Positions 1 through 5,805 of a DNA stretch of 11,870 nt are shown piece by piece (within the stretch, counting starts at the first letter, position 1; every line of letters starts with the position of its first letter). Under the pieces are notes generated by a model. That model was given only the letters and a program-made list of their open reading frames with translations, was not told the origin of the DNA and searched no databases. This DNA comes from Clostridia bacterium. Its GTDB lineage: Bacteria > Bacillota > Clostridia > RGIG6154. The DNA is taken from NCBI GenBank assembly GCA_017622395.1, contig JAGARF010000128.1, forward strand, positions 1 through 11,870. The letters run 5' to 3'. A program made the translations under genes and the position numbers.

Positions 1-275
1 AGCTTTTCGGTTATTGTTTCTATTATTTCCGGTGATGACACCATTCCTGTTTTAACTGCATCGGGGAAAATATCGCAAAATACCGCATCAAGTTGTTTTT
101 CTACGAACTCAGGCTTCATTTCCTCAACACCTGTAACCCCCATTGTATTTTGTGCTGTAACTGCAGTAAGAACACTCATTGCATACATTTTATGCATAGT
201 TATTGTCTTAATATCTGCCTGTATTCCTGCTCCGCCGCTGCAATCCGACCCTGCTACTGTTAACACCTTTTTCAT
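1..275 (-). CDS. thiD: Hydroxymethylpyrimidine/phosphomethylpyrimidine kinase ThiD, N-terminal part (cut by window edge)
   Basis: This is the first 91 codons of an HMP/HMP-P kinase, which phosphorylates the pyrimidine half of thiamine twice before ThiE joins it to the thiazole half. The visible N terminus begins MKKVLTVAGSDCSGGAG and continues with IQADIKT, the substrate-binding start of the ThiD ribokinase-like fold. Further family-like segments are TAVTAQNTMGV near residue 37 and KTGMV near residue 75. The ATG (273-275) overlaps the thiE stop as ATGA, and an AAGGTGG ribosome binding site sits at 284-290, so the start is secure. It is the last visible gene of the cytX-thiW-thiM-thiE-thiD operon. 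The C-terminal two thirds, including the ATP site, lie outside the window, so intactness cannot be judged. Family assignment is firm. Confidence 0.95.
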   Translation of the reverse strand, partial: MKKVLTVAGSDCSGGAGIQADIKTITMHKMYAMSVLTAVTAQNTMGVTGVEEMKPEFVEKQLDAVFCDIFPDAVKTGMVSSPEIIETITEK

Positions 276-868
276 ATACTTTTCCACCTTTCAACAAATT
301 CTTTTGCATCACCTTTAAAAAGTGCACTGCTTACTGCAATACCATCTATACCGCTGTCTTTTAAGCCGCTCATATTATCAAGGGATATGCCTCCTATTGC
401 AACCACAGGAATTGTCACAACTCTGCATATTTCTCTAAGTTCAAAAAGCGAAAGAGGGATTACATCATTTTTTGTTTCTGTAGGAAACATAGCTCCGCAT
501 CCTATATAGTCTGCACCATCTTTTTCCGCCTGCATTGCTTCTTCCCTGTTGTGAGCTGAAAGTCCTATAATTTTATTTTTCAACATTTTCCTTGCATCTG
601 ATATTTTCATATCTCCCTGACCTAAATGAACACCATCTGCATCAATCTCCGCAGCAATGCTTACATCATCATTAATTATAAAAAGTGCTTTTCCTTCACA
701 GATTTTCTTTACCTTAAGTGCCATTTCCAGGAATTCTTTTCTATTTGCATTTTTCATTCTGAGCTGTATGATTTTCACCCCGCCGTTTATGGCTTTTTCT
801 ATACTTTCTGCATCAGGGTTATTGGGTGTAACACCATATACAGAAAACATTTCTCTACTTAATTTCAT
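272..868 (-). CDS. thiE: Thiamine-phosphate synthase ThiE
   Basis: This cytoplasmic TIM-barrel enzyme couples HMP-diphosphate to thiazole phosphate, giving thiamine phosphate and pyrophosphate. The 198 residues carry the expected motifs in order: QLRMK (35-39), INDD (65-68), DGVHLGQGD (78-86), GLSAHN (102-107), a TETK pyrophosphate loop (130-133), VVAIGGI (155-161) and VSSAL (179-183). The length is slightly below the usual 205-215 residues, with no core motif missing. I chose the ATG at 866-868 because an AAAGGAG ribosome binding site lies about 10 nt upstream; it overlaps the end of thiM by 14 nt. The downstream end overlaps thiD by ATGA. Translation is therefore probably coupled along the operon, whose transcription starts at the TPP riboswitch upstream of cytX. 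Confidence 0.96.
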   Translation of the reverse strand: MKLSREMFSVYGVTPNNPDAESIEKAINGGVKIIQLRMKNANRKEFLEMALKVKKICEGKALFIINDDVSIAAEIDADGVHLGQGDMKISDARKMLKNKIIGLSAHNREEAMQAEKDGADYIGCGAMFPTETKNDVIPLSLFELREICRVVTIPVVAIGGISLDNMSGLKDSGIDGIAVSSALFKGDAKEFVERWKSI

Positions 869-1589
869 ACAAAATATTCTCCTTTATTTTTTCGTCAGTA
901 ATACTGTGTAGTTCGTTAAAAAAATTCACTTTAAAGTCACCGATTTTATCGCACTCTGCAAGCTGTGCTGAAACTGCCATTGCAGACACAGCTTTTACTG
1001 CTTGCTCAAAATTGTTTTCTACAGCAAGATATGATGCAATTATTCCTGAAAGCATACAGCCTGCACCTGTTATATATTTCAACATTTCTGTTGAATTTTT
1101 TATTAACACCGTTTTCTTTCCGTCTGTAATTATATCTGTTTTACCTGTTACAACAGCTATTGTGTTAAGCTTTTCGGCAAACCTTCTGACATTTTCTGTG
1201 TCTTCAATACCATCAGTAGCATCAACACCGCAAAAAGAAGTATTTTTAAGTATACTGTTAAATTCCGATGCATTTCCTTTGATGACAGTAAATTTAATCT
1301 TTTTAATAAGCTTTAATATTGCCTTTTTTCTGTAAGTATTCCCCGCTCCCACCATATCAAGAACTACAGGTATTCCCATTTTATTTGCAGTTTTACCTGA
1401 AATCTGCATTGCATGAAGCTTTTGCTTGTTTAGTGTTCCTGTGTTCAGGTTCAGAGCATCTGAATTTTCTGTTACCTCTTTAACTTCCTTTACACTGTCT
1501 GTCATTGTGGGGGAAGCCCCCACCGCAAGCTCCGCGTTTGCCACATCGCCTGCGGTTACATAATTTGTTATGTTATGTATTATTTTCAT
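855..1589 (-). CDS. thiM: Hydroxyethylthiazole kinase ThiM
   Basis: ThiM phosphorylates salvaged hydroxyethylthiazole with ATP to give the thiazole phosphate used by ThiE. Visible motifs are HNITNYV at residues 5-11, GASP (24-27), LDMVGAGNT (77-85, where family members usually have DPVGAGAT), GNASE (105-109), VTGKTDIITDG (147-157) and TGAGCML (174-180) with the active-site-region Cys178. At 244 residues it is shorter than the 260-272 typical of characterised enzymes. The missing stretch is the N-terminal helix before HNITN, and no in-frame upstream start is evident because the ATG overlaps the thiW stop as ATGA. AAAGGAC lies upstream as the ribosome binding site. The Pro-to-Met change in the VGAG motif is a mild oddity. 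The function call is firm from motifs and neighbours. Confidence 0.95.
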   Translation of the reverse strand: MKIIHNITNYVTAGDVANAELAVGASPTMTDSVKEVKEVTENSDALNLNTGTLNKQKLHAMQISGKTANKMGIPVVLDMVGAGNTYRKKAILKLIKKIKFTVIKGNASEFNSILKNTSFCGVDATDGIEDTENVRRFAEKLNTIAVVTGKTDIITDGKKTVLIKNSTEMLKYITGAGCMLSGIIASYLAVENNFEQAVKAVSAMAVSAQLAECDKIGDFKVNFFNELHSITDEKIKENILYEIK

Positions 1590-2068
1590 ATTTTCTTTGT
1601 CCTTTTTAATGCATAGAGAATTACCGCCGAAATTATCACACCGCCCAGTGAGCTTACGGAAAATGGTATTACCATAGCAAAAAGAGCTGTTTCCTTCCCC
1701 ATTATAAATGTTGCAATGGGATAGGTTAAAATTGCACCTATTATGCCTGTTCCAACAAGCTCACCTGCAAGTGCTAAAGGCAGTTTTTTACTATATTTGT
1801 ATAAAATTCCTGCAAGATATGCACCGCACATACTTCCCGGGAATGCAAAAAGCGTTCCTATTCCAAGTAAATTTCTTATAAGTGCTGCAGTAAATGCCAT
1901 TAAAAGACTCCACCCTGGTCCAAGCAGTACTGCTGAAACCACATTAACAAGATGTTGAACAGGACTGCATTTCGACGCACCTACAGGAATTGAAATGAGT
2001 GACCCCACTACTGCAAGAGCTGTTAAAACCCCTGCTAAAACAAGTTTTTTGCTTCTTTCGTTTTTCAT
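1586..2068 (-). CDS. thiW: Thiazole-uptake ECF S-component ThiW
   Basis: ThiW is the membrane substrate-binding subunit predicted to bring the thiazole precursor into the cell together with a shared ECF energising module, which is not encoded here. The 160-residue protein is very hydrophobic with about five or six membrane segments. It shows family-like sequence SKCSPVQHLVNV (about 32-43), a conserved RNLLGIG and AFPGSMCGAYLAG, and a basic C terminus. An in-frame ATG exists 27 codons upstream (2147-2149), but that extension is polar, unlike the family and falls in the structured leader. I chose the ATG at 2066-2068 because AGAGG (2076-2080) sits 7 nt before it and the product then starts MKNERSKK like other small S-components. 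It is coupled to thiM by ATGA. Transport of thiazole is established for the family and inferred here. Confidence 0.92.
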   Translation of the reverse strand: MKNERSKKLVLAGVLTALAVVGSLISIPVGASKCSPVQHLVNVVSAVLLGPGWSLLMAFTAALIRNLLGIGTLFAFPGSMCGAYLAGILYKYSKKLPLALAGELVGTGIIGAILTYPIATFIMGKETALFAMVIPFSVSSLGGVIISAVILYALKRTKKI

Positions 2069-2071
2069 AAA

Positions 2072-2200
2072 ACAACCTCTTTTCATATAAAATAGTCGGT
2101 AAGAGGTCATTTCCTCACTCTCACCCCGAAACACGGGTTCCCATCGCACATATATCTTTTAAAGAAACTCAAACCCATAAGGCGCTCCCCTCGGTATTTT
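2072..2200 (-). promoter_or_regulatory. Structured leader RNA upstream of thiW, candidate translational switch
   Basis: The gap between cytX and thiW can form several helices when read on the minus strand. AAAATA (2195-2200) can pair with TATTTT (2089-2094) to close the element. A 9-bp helix, TATGGGTTT (2171-2179) with GAACCCGTG (2132-2140), competes with a small CCCG/CGGG hairpin (2125-2137). GGTGA plus GAGG (2113-2125) can pair with CCTC plus TTACC (2098-2106). The same CCTCTT strand can instead pair over 10 bp (2101-2110 with 2072-2081) with the thiW Shine-Dalgarno. Mutually exclusive pairings that expose or hide a ribosome binding site are what a translational riboswitch would show. The CTGAGA...ACCC...CTGAT...GTAGG signature of the TPP aptamer upstream of cytX is absent. 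I do not recognise the class; the structures are hand-drawn, not computed. Confidence 0.5.
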
Positions 2201-2224
2201 TACAAGTTTCCATTTGGCAAGTAG

Positions 2225-3361
2225 TTATCTTCCTTTTAACAATGCCAGCAAAAATGTTGCTATCATTGCAGGAAGTGTGCATCCCACCGCAAAATCTATA
2301 TTCATAAATATGCGGTATATCAAAAATCCCACAAGCCATATTGCAAGATTTACGATGCTAAAGCCTTTATTCTCGCAGTTTCTTCTAAGCACAAAGAAAT
2401 CTGCGAGCTGAATTGCAATCATAGGTGCAAAAACAGAACCTATGAAATACAAAAAGCTTTCAAACTCGTTTACAGGAGCAAATACTGCAAGTATCGTTCC
2501 TATAACCGCTACAAGTATTGACCAATGCTTTATGTTCGCCTTTTTATTTATACTGTTTATGCTTACCCCGGCAGAGTATGCATCTAAGTATGTAGTTGTC
2601 ACTGTAGAAAAAATAACTATAAGGATAGCAAACACACCAAGGCTTGATTTTGAAAGCATTACCGCTATATCGCTTTCACCTGTAAAAATCGCCATTCCCA
2701 TACCGATTACATACATAAAGCTACTTACAAAGAAATAAACAACTGCACTCACCGCTGATGCTTTAACAGGTTCTTTAGCTTCCGATGTATAGTCAGATAT
2801 TAACGGCAGCCAGGAAAGAGGCATTGCAACCGAAAGCTCTACAGCTTGTCCGAAAGTTATTTCCCCTATAGCCAATTCTGCATTATTATCACCCATAAAG
2901 ATTTCAAAAGCCAGAAAGACTGTCAGTATGAACAGCAAGGACATTGCAAGTATATTAAGCTTGTCAAGATTTTTATCTGCTGAAATCCATACTATAATCA
3001 AAGCACCGATAATTATGCTCCACAGCCATTCATACGGCATAGGACAAACAAGATTTGCAGCCGATGCACCCGATACAATCATAATAGCAGTCCAACCCAC
3101 AAGCTGAGCTACATTAAGTGATGAAAACAGAAGTGTCCCTTTACCTCCAAAGGACATTTTAACGGTGTCCATCGCATTTTTTCTGCTTTTTCCTCCGATT
3201 ACCCCTGAAACGAATAACAAGAAACAGCCAATAATGTGACCTACTGTTATTGCCAGAAACCCTTTTCCAAAGCCTAAGGCCGCAAAAGAAACACCTGTTA
3301 GTATTTCTGCAAGAGACACTCCTGCTCCAAACCATATTAATGCACTTGATTTTAATGTCAT
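2225..3361 (-). CDS. cytX: Hydroxymethylpyrimidine permease CytX (NCS1 family)
   Basis: CytX is an NCS1-type cytosine/purine-family permease predicted to import hydroxymethylpyrimidine for thiamine salvage. The 378-residue protein is almost wholly hydrophobic, with about 12 likely membrane segments. Its N terminus, LIWFGAGVSLAEILTG at about residues 8-23, resembles the family's first helix, and GWTAIMIVSGASAAN follows in the third. A start five codons earlier (3374-3376) is possible, but the ATG at 3359-3361 has GGAGG (3370-3374) 8 nt upstream, and the earlier ATG would itself overlap that site. The gene is the first of the operon and lies directly behind a TPP riboswitch and intrinsic terminator, so high TPP should shut it off. 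Assignment as CytX rather than another NCS1 permease rests mainly on this context and resemblance. Confidence 0.9.
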   Translation of the reverse strand: MTLKSSALIWFGAGVSLAEILTGVSFAALGFGKGFLAITVGHIIGCFLLFVSGVIGGKSRKNAMDTVKMSFGGKGTLLFSSLNVAQLVGWTAIMIVSGASAANLVCPMPYEWLWSIIIGALIIVWISADKNLDKLNILAMSLLFILTVFLAFEIFMGDNNAELAIGEITFGQAVELSVAMPLSWLPLISDYTSEAKEPVKASAVSAVVYFFVSSFMYVIGMGMAIFTGESDIAVMLSKSSLGVFAILIVIFSTVTTTYLDAYSAGVSINSINKKANIKHWSILVAVIGTILAVFAPVNEFESFLYFIGSVFAPMIAIQLADFFVLRRNCENKGFSIVNLAIWLVGFLIYRIFMNIDFAVGCTLPAMIATFLLALLKGR

Positions 3362-3374
3362 AAACTTTACCTCC

Positions 3375-3408
3375 AATAAAAAACGGATATACCTGATGGT
3401 ATATCCGT
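3375..3408 (-). terminator. Intrinsic terminator of the TPP riboswitch expression platform
   Basis: On the minus strand a perfect 11-bp stem, ACGGATATACC (3398-3408) with GGTATATCCGT (3383-3393), closes a 4-nt loop and runs straight into a T-rich tract (3375-3382). The cytX ribosome binding site follows at once. Placed between aptamer and gene, it should end transcription when TPP is bound. The stem is moderate in GC but fully paired. Confidence 0.92.
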
Positions 3409-3420
3409 AAAATAATCTTG

Positions 3421-3511
3421 TTTATTCCTACGGCGGCATTATCCGCATCAGGTTATACGGGTCGAAGTTGATTACTTCCTCTCAGCCTGCAAGCACAAGC
3501 TCCCCAAAAAC
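3421..3511 (-). promoter_or_regulatory. TPP riboswitch aptamer (THI element)
   Basis: Read on the minus strand, this RNA holds the conserved TPP aptamer parts in order: GGGGAGC, CTGAGA (3480-3485), a P3 stem GAAGT/ACTTC, ACCC (3459-3462), AACCTGAT (3447-3454), then the P5 region GGATAATGCC and CGTAGGAA (3425-3444). GTTTTT before GGGG can pair with AATAAAC after GGA as the closing P1. The aptamer is followed by a terminator and by cytX-thiWMED, matching the known role of feedback control of thiamine genes by thiamine pyrophosphate. Confidence 0.96.
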
Positions 3512-3530
3512 TTATATTCAGTTTTTCTGC

Positions 3531-3559
3531 ATTATAACACTACTATTTCTTTTTGTCAA
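3531..3559 (-). promoter_or_regulatory. Sigma-A promoter of the thiamine salvage operon
   Basis: TTGACA (3554-3559) and TATAAT (3531-3536) on the minus strand are both exact consensus hexamers with 17 bp between them. The expected start, near 3524, lies about 13 nt before the riboswitch P1. The -35 sits inside the last codons of the upstream phosphatase gene, so the operon has its own promoter even if read-through from that gene also occurs. Confidence 0.9.
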
Positions 3560-3998
3560 GATATTTTAAAAGACCTTTGTATCCTCTTAATATATCATCA
3601 TATGTTTCATCAAAATTGCCTGTGTACCAGGGGTCGGCAATATCGCCTTTTTCACCTGCAAAGTTTAAAAGCTTTGAAACCTTGCCGTCTTTGTCCTCAA
3701 CAATTCTTGCAATATTCCTTGTGTTAAAAGAATCCATAGCTATTATATAGTCAAATTCTTCGTAATCTTTTTTAGTCATTTGTCTTGCGGTTTTTCCGCT
3801 TACTGAAATATTAAACTGTGCAAGTTTCTGTCTTGTTCCCCTGTGAACAGGATTACCGATTTCTTCCGTTGAAGTTGCGGCAGACTCAATTAAAAACTCT
3901 TTTTCTCTGCCCTCTTTTTTAACTAAATCCTTCATAACAAATTCCGCCATGGGACTTCTGCATATATTTCCGTGACAGACAAATAATATTTTTATCAT
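3543..3998 (-). CDS. Low-molecular-weight protein tyrosine phosphatase
   Basis: This cytoplasmic phosphatase hydrolyses phosphotyrosine on proteins or small phosphate esters. The 151-residue length is typical. The P-loop is at the N terminus, with nucleophile Cys8 and Arg14 in CHGNICRS, and the general-acid loop DPWYTGNF is at 122-129 (Asp122). MAEF after the P-loop and the C-terminal helix also fit. The family also covers arsenate reductases, but the DPWY loop favours a tyrosine phosphatase. The ATG at 3996-3998 has GGTGA about 4 nt upstream. A strong promoter is so close that the mRNA leader would be only about 9 nt. It diverges from the dipeptidase gene, and its last codons hold the -35 of the thiamine operon. 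The physiological substrate is unknown. Confidence 0.95.
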   Translation of the reverse strand: MIKILFVCHGNICRSPMAEFVMKDLVKKEGREKEFLIESAATSTEEIGNPVHRGTRQKLAQFNISVSGKTARQMTKKDYEEFDYIIAMDSFNTRNIARIVEDKDGKVSKLLNFAGEKGDIADPWYTGNFDETYDDILRGYKGLLKYLDKKK

Positions 3999-4013
3999 AA
4001 AATCACCATTTAT

Positions 4014-4042
4014 ATTGTACTATGCTAAATTACACTTGTCAA
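4014..4042 (-). promoter_or_regulatory. Promoter of the protein tyrosine phosphatase gene
   Basis: On the minus strand, TTGACA (4037-4042) is followed after 17 bp by TACAAT (4014-4019), a strong sigma-A match. The likely start near 4007 leaves a leader of about 9 nt before the ATG at 3998. Its -35 overlaps the -35 of the divergent dipeptidase promoter. Confidence 0.85.
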
Positions 4043-4065
4043 TATAAGGTAAAATGTGATATACT
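4036..4065 (+). promoter_or_regulatory. Promoter of the M20 dipeptidase gene
   Basis: TTGTCA (4036-4041) and TATACT (4060-4065) are separated by 18 bp on the plus strand, each one mismatch from consensus. The ribosome binding site GAAGGATG and the ATG (4087) follow at normal distances. The -35 overlaps the opposite-strand TTGACA of the phosphatase promoter within the 7-bp sequence TTGTCAA. Confidence 0.7.
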
Positions 4066-4086
4066 CTCAAAGAAGGATGTGACATT

Positions 4087-5496
4087 ATGAAATTCTGTAA
4101 TGAAGAAAATATCAAAAAAATTGATAAATATCTTGAAAAAAACAAAGAAAGCATTGTAAATGAGCTTATGGAGCTTGTAAAAATACCATCAGTTCAAGGC
4201 GAGGCACTTGAGGGTATGCCCTTCGGTAAAGATTGCCACAGTATGCTGGATGCCGCTGCAAAGCTTTATGAAAAAAACGGCTTTAATGCTGTCACAAAAC
4301 ACAGTGAAGGCTATGGCTATGCAACATACGGCGAAGCTGAAAAGACAATAGGTCTTTTTGCTCACGGTGATGTTGTTCCCGTTGATGACAGTTGGATATA
4401 TACAAAACCTTTTGAGCCTGTTGTTTCAGGAAGATATATAATCGGTAGAGGCTGTAACGACAATAAATCAGGTATTATTTCTGCTCTTTATGCGGCAAAA
4501 GCAATAAGAGATTTGGACTTTCCGCTTAAAAGCAAGCTTATGATGATAACAGGTATAAACGAAGAAACAGGAATGATTGATATTGAAAACTTTGCAAGAA
4601 ACGAAAGAACACCAGAGCTTACACTTGTTCCTGATGCAAACTACCCTCTTGTTAAAGGCGAAAAGGGAATTTTCCATTTCAACATTACTTCTAAAAAAGC
4701 ATTTAAACAAATAAAGAAGTTCAAAGGCGGCTGTGCCTATAATGTAGTTCTTGACAAGGTGGAAGTGGAACTCAATTACAGCGATGCTCTTTTAAATGAA
4801 CTTAAAGAATTAAATATTGGTGCTCGTTCTGAAGAGGATACAATTTATATTACATTCAAGGGTATGTCCAGCCATGCGGCACATCCTGAACATTCTGATA
4901 ACGCATGATTAAAAGCCGTAAATGCCTTAAAAGACTTAAAAGCTCTTTGCGAAAACGACAAAGAAATTTTAGAAGAAATATCAAATGTACTTGACGGCTA
5001 CGAGGGCAGATATTTTGGCATTGAAAGCGAAGACGAATATTTCGGCAAGCTTACCTGTGCAAACGGCATTGTTGACCTTAAAGATGGCAAAGCTTTTATA
5101 ACCTTTGATGTAAGATACGGCTTAGTTTATACAACCGAAGAAATCAAAGAAAAAATTATGAAACACTCTAATAAGTGGGAAATAGCTGTTGCAAACGACA
5201 GCCCAGGCTACAACCACAACGGAAGTCCTTTAGCTGACGCAATGCTTGATGTTTATAAAAAGCTTTCAGGTGATGAGACGGCAAAACCTGAATATATTTC
5301 AGGCGGAACTTATTCAAGACATCTTAAAAATGCATTTTCAATCGGCAACTATGCACCATATAAGGCAGTTAAACCTGATTTCCCTGAAGGTCACGGCTCA
5401 TATCATCAGCCTGACGAAACAATAGATATCGAAGCACTTTTAGAGTCAATTAAAATCATTATTCTCTTTATCTTAGAGTGTGATGCGATATTATAA
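4087..5496 (+). pseudogene. PepV-like M20 family metallodipeptidase, interrupted by one in-frame TGA
   Basis: The reading frame encodes a zinc dipeptidase of the M20 (PepV/Sapep-like) family that would hydrolyse dipeptides in the cytoplasm. The first 273 codons hold HGDVVP with His93 and Asp95, the bridging aspartate in GRGCND (Asp125), the Glu pair in GINEETG (159-160), PDAN with Asp183, and the lid motif SSHAAHPE near 261. A TGA at 4906-4908 stops translation. The same frame then continues without any other stop for 195 codons, including GGTYSRH and the metal-ligand motif HQPDE. Total span is 469 codons, the usual family length, so only one base appears wrong. There is no frameshift and no visible decay. 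It may be a young pseudogene, a sequencing error or low-level read-through; the N-terminal product alone lacks the C-terminal zinc ligand. A ribosome binding site GAAGGATG precedes the ATG. Confidence 0.85.
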
Positions 5497-5792
5497 ATTT
5501 AAGGAGCGGTTTTATTGCTCCTTACAGGGTATCGATAAACCTATCGATGCCCTGACAGAGTGCGAAAAGGGAAGTTATATTTTGACAGCCGAAATCCGAA
5601 GTGTATGTGGATACATGAGAGGTTTCGGCTGTTAAAAAGCAAGCAATCCCCGAATGTTTTCAATAGACATTCGGGGATTAATGCAACAAAACTTTATGCT
5701 ATTTATGGTTCGTCAAAAATCGCTTAAGCCCTACAATTTATATAATTTGCTTGCGGTAGAACGACTTTTTCGACAGTCTGCAAGGAGCGGTT
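5497..5792. repeat. Gene-free interval packed with hairpins (candidate small repeat element)
   Basis: No convincing gene lies between the dipeptidase and murI. The interval instead contains a chain of hairpins. The first is the 24-bp palindrome at 5501. The second has 13-nt arms, CAGGGTATCGATA (5525-5537) with 5542-5554, and one G-T pair. The third has 15-nt arms (5580-5594 with 5623-5637, one G-T pair) and an inner TGTAT/ATACA stem. The fourth is a perfect 13-bp stem, AATCCCCGAATGT (5645-5657) with 5667-5679. A tail follows to a second copy of the first palindrome at 5782. None is followed by a proper T-run. The pattern resembles palindromic intergenic repeats or a MITE-like unit between near-identical ends, but no transposase or clear terminal inverted repeat is seen. 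Confidence 0.6.
5500..5524. repeat. Palindromic repeat, copy 1 (downstream of the dipeptidase)
   Basis: AAGGAGCGG...GCTCCTTA forms an 8-bp stem (5500-5507 with 5517-5524) four bases after the dipeptidase stop. Bases 5501-5524 match 5782-5805 at 23 of 24 positions. No T-run follows on either strand, so it is a poor intrinsic terminator despite its position. Confidence 0.75.
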
Positions 5793-5805
5793 TTATCGCT
5801 CCTTA
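5782..5805. repeat. Palindromic repeat, copy 2 (overlaps the murI 3' end)
   Basis: This copy forms AAGGAGCG (5782-5789) paired with CGCTCCTT (5797-5804). It differs from copy 1 by one base (T at 5516, C at 5797), which turns a G-U pair into G-C, so pairing is kept. The last codons of murI and its TAA stop (5793-5795) lie within it. Confidence 0.75.

Noticed and set aside
1012..1335. A 107-codon plus-strand open frame opposite thiM, and similar frames opposite cytX, murI, spoVAD and the ClpE gene.
   Set aside because: They lie antisense to well-recognised genes, lack ribosome binding sites and resemble no family.
2069..2149. The 27-codon N-terminal extension of thiW.
   Set aside because: It is polar, unlike ThiW proteins, overlaps the structured leader, and the downstream ATG has the better ribosome binding site.
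2069..2200. Calling the thiW leader a T-box or a standard TPP riboswitch.
   Set aside because: The segment around 2132-2145 only loosely resembles the T-box TGGNACCGCG and the leader is too short for a Stem I. The TPP core CTGAGA, CTGAT and CGTAGG set is not present in order.
4906..4960. Selenocysteine insertion at the dipeptidase TGA.
   Set aside because: The family has no catalytic Cys or Sec at this position and I see only a weak AAAGA/TCTTT stem downstream, not a convincing SECIS element.
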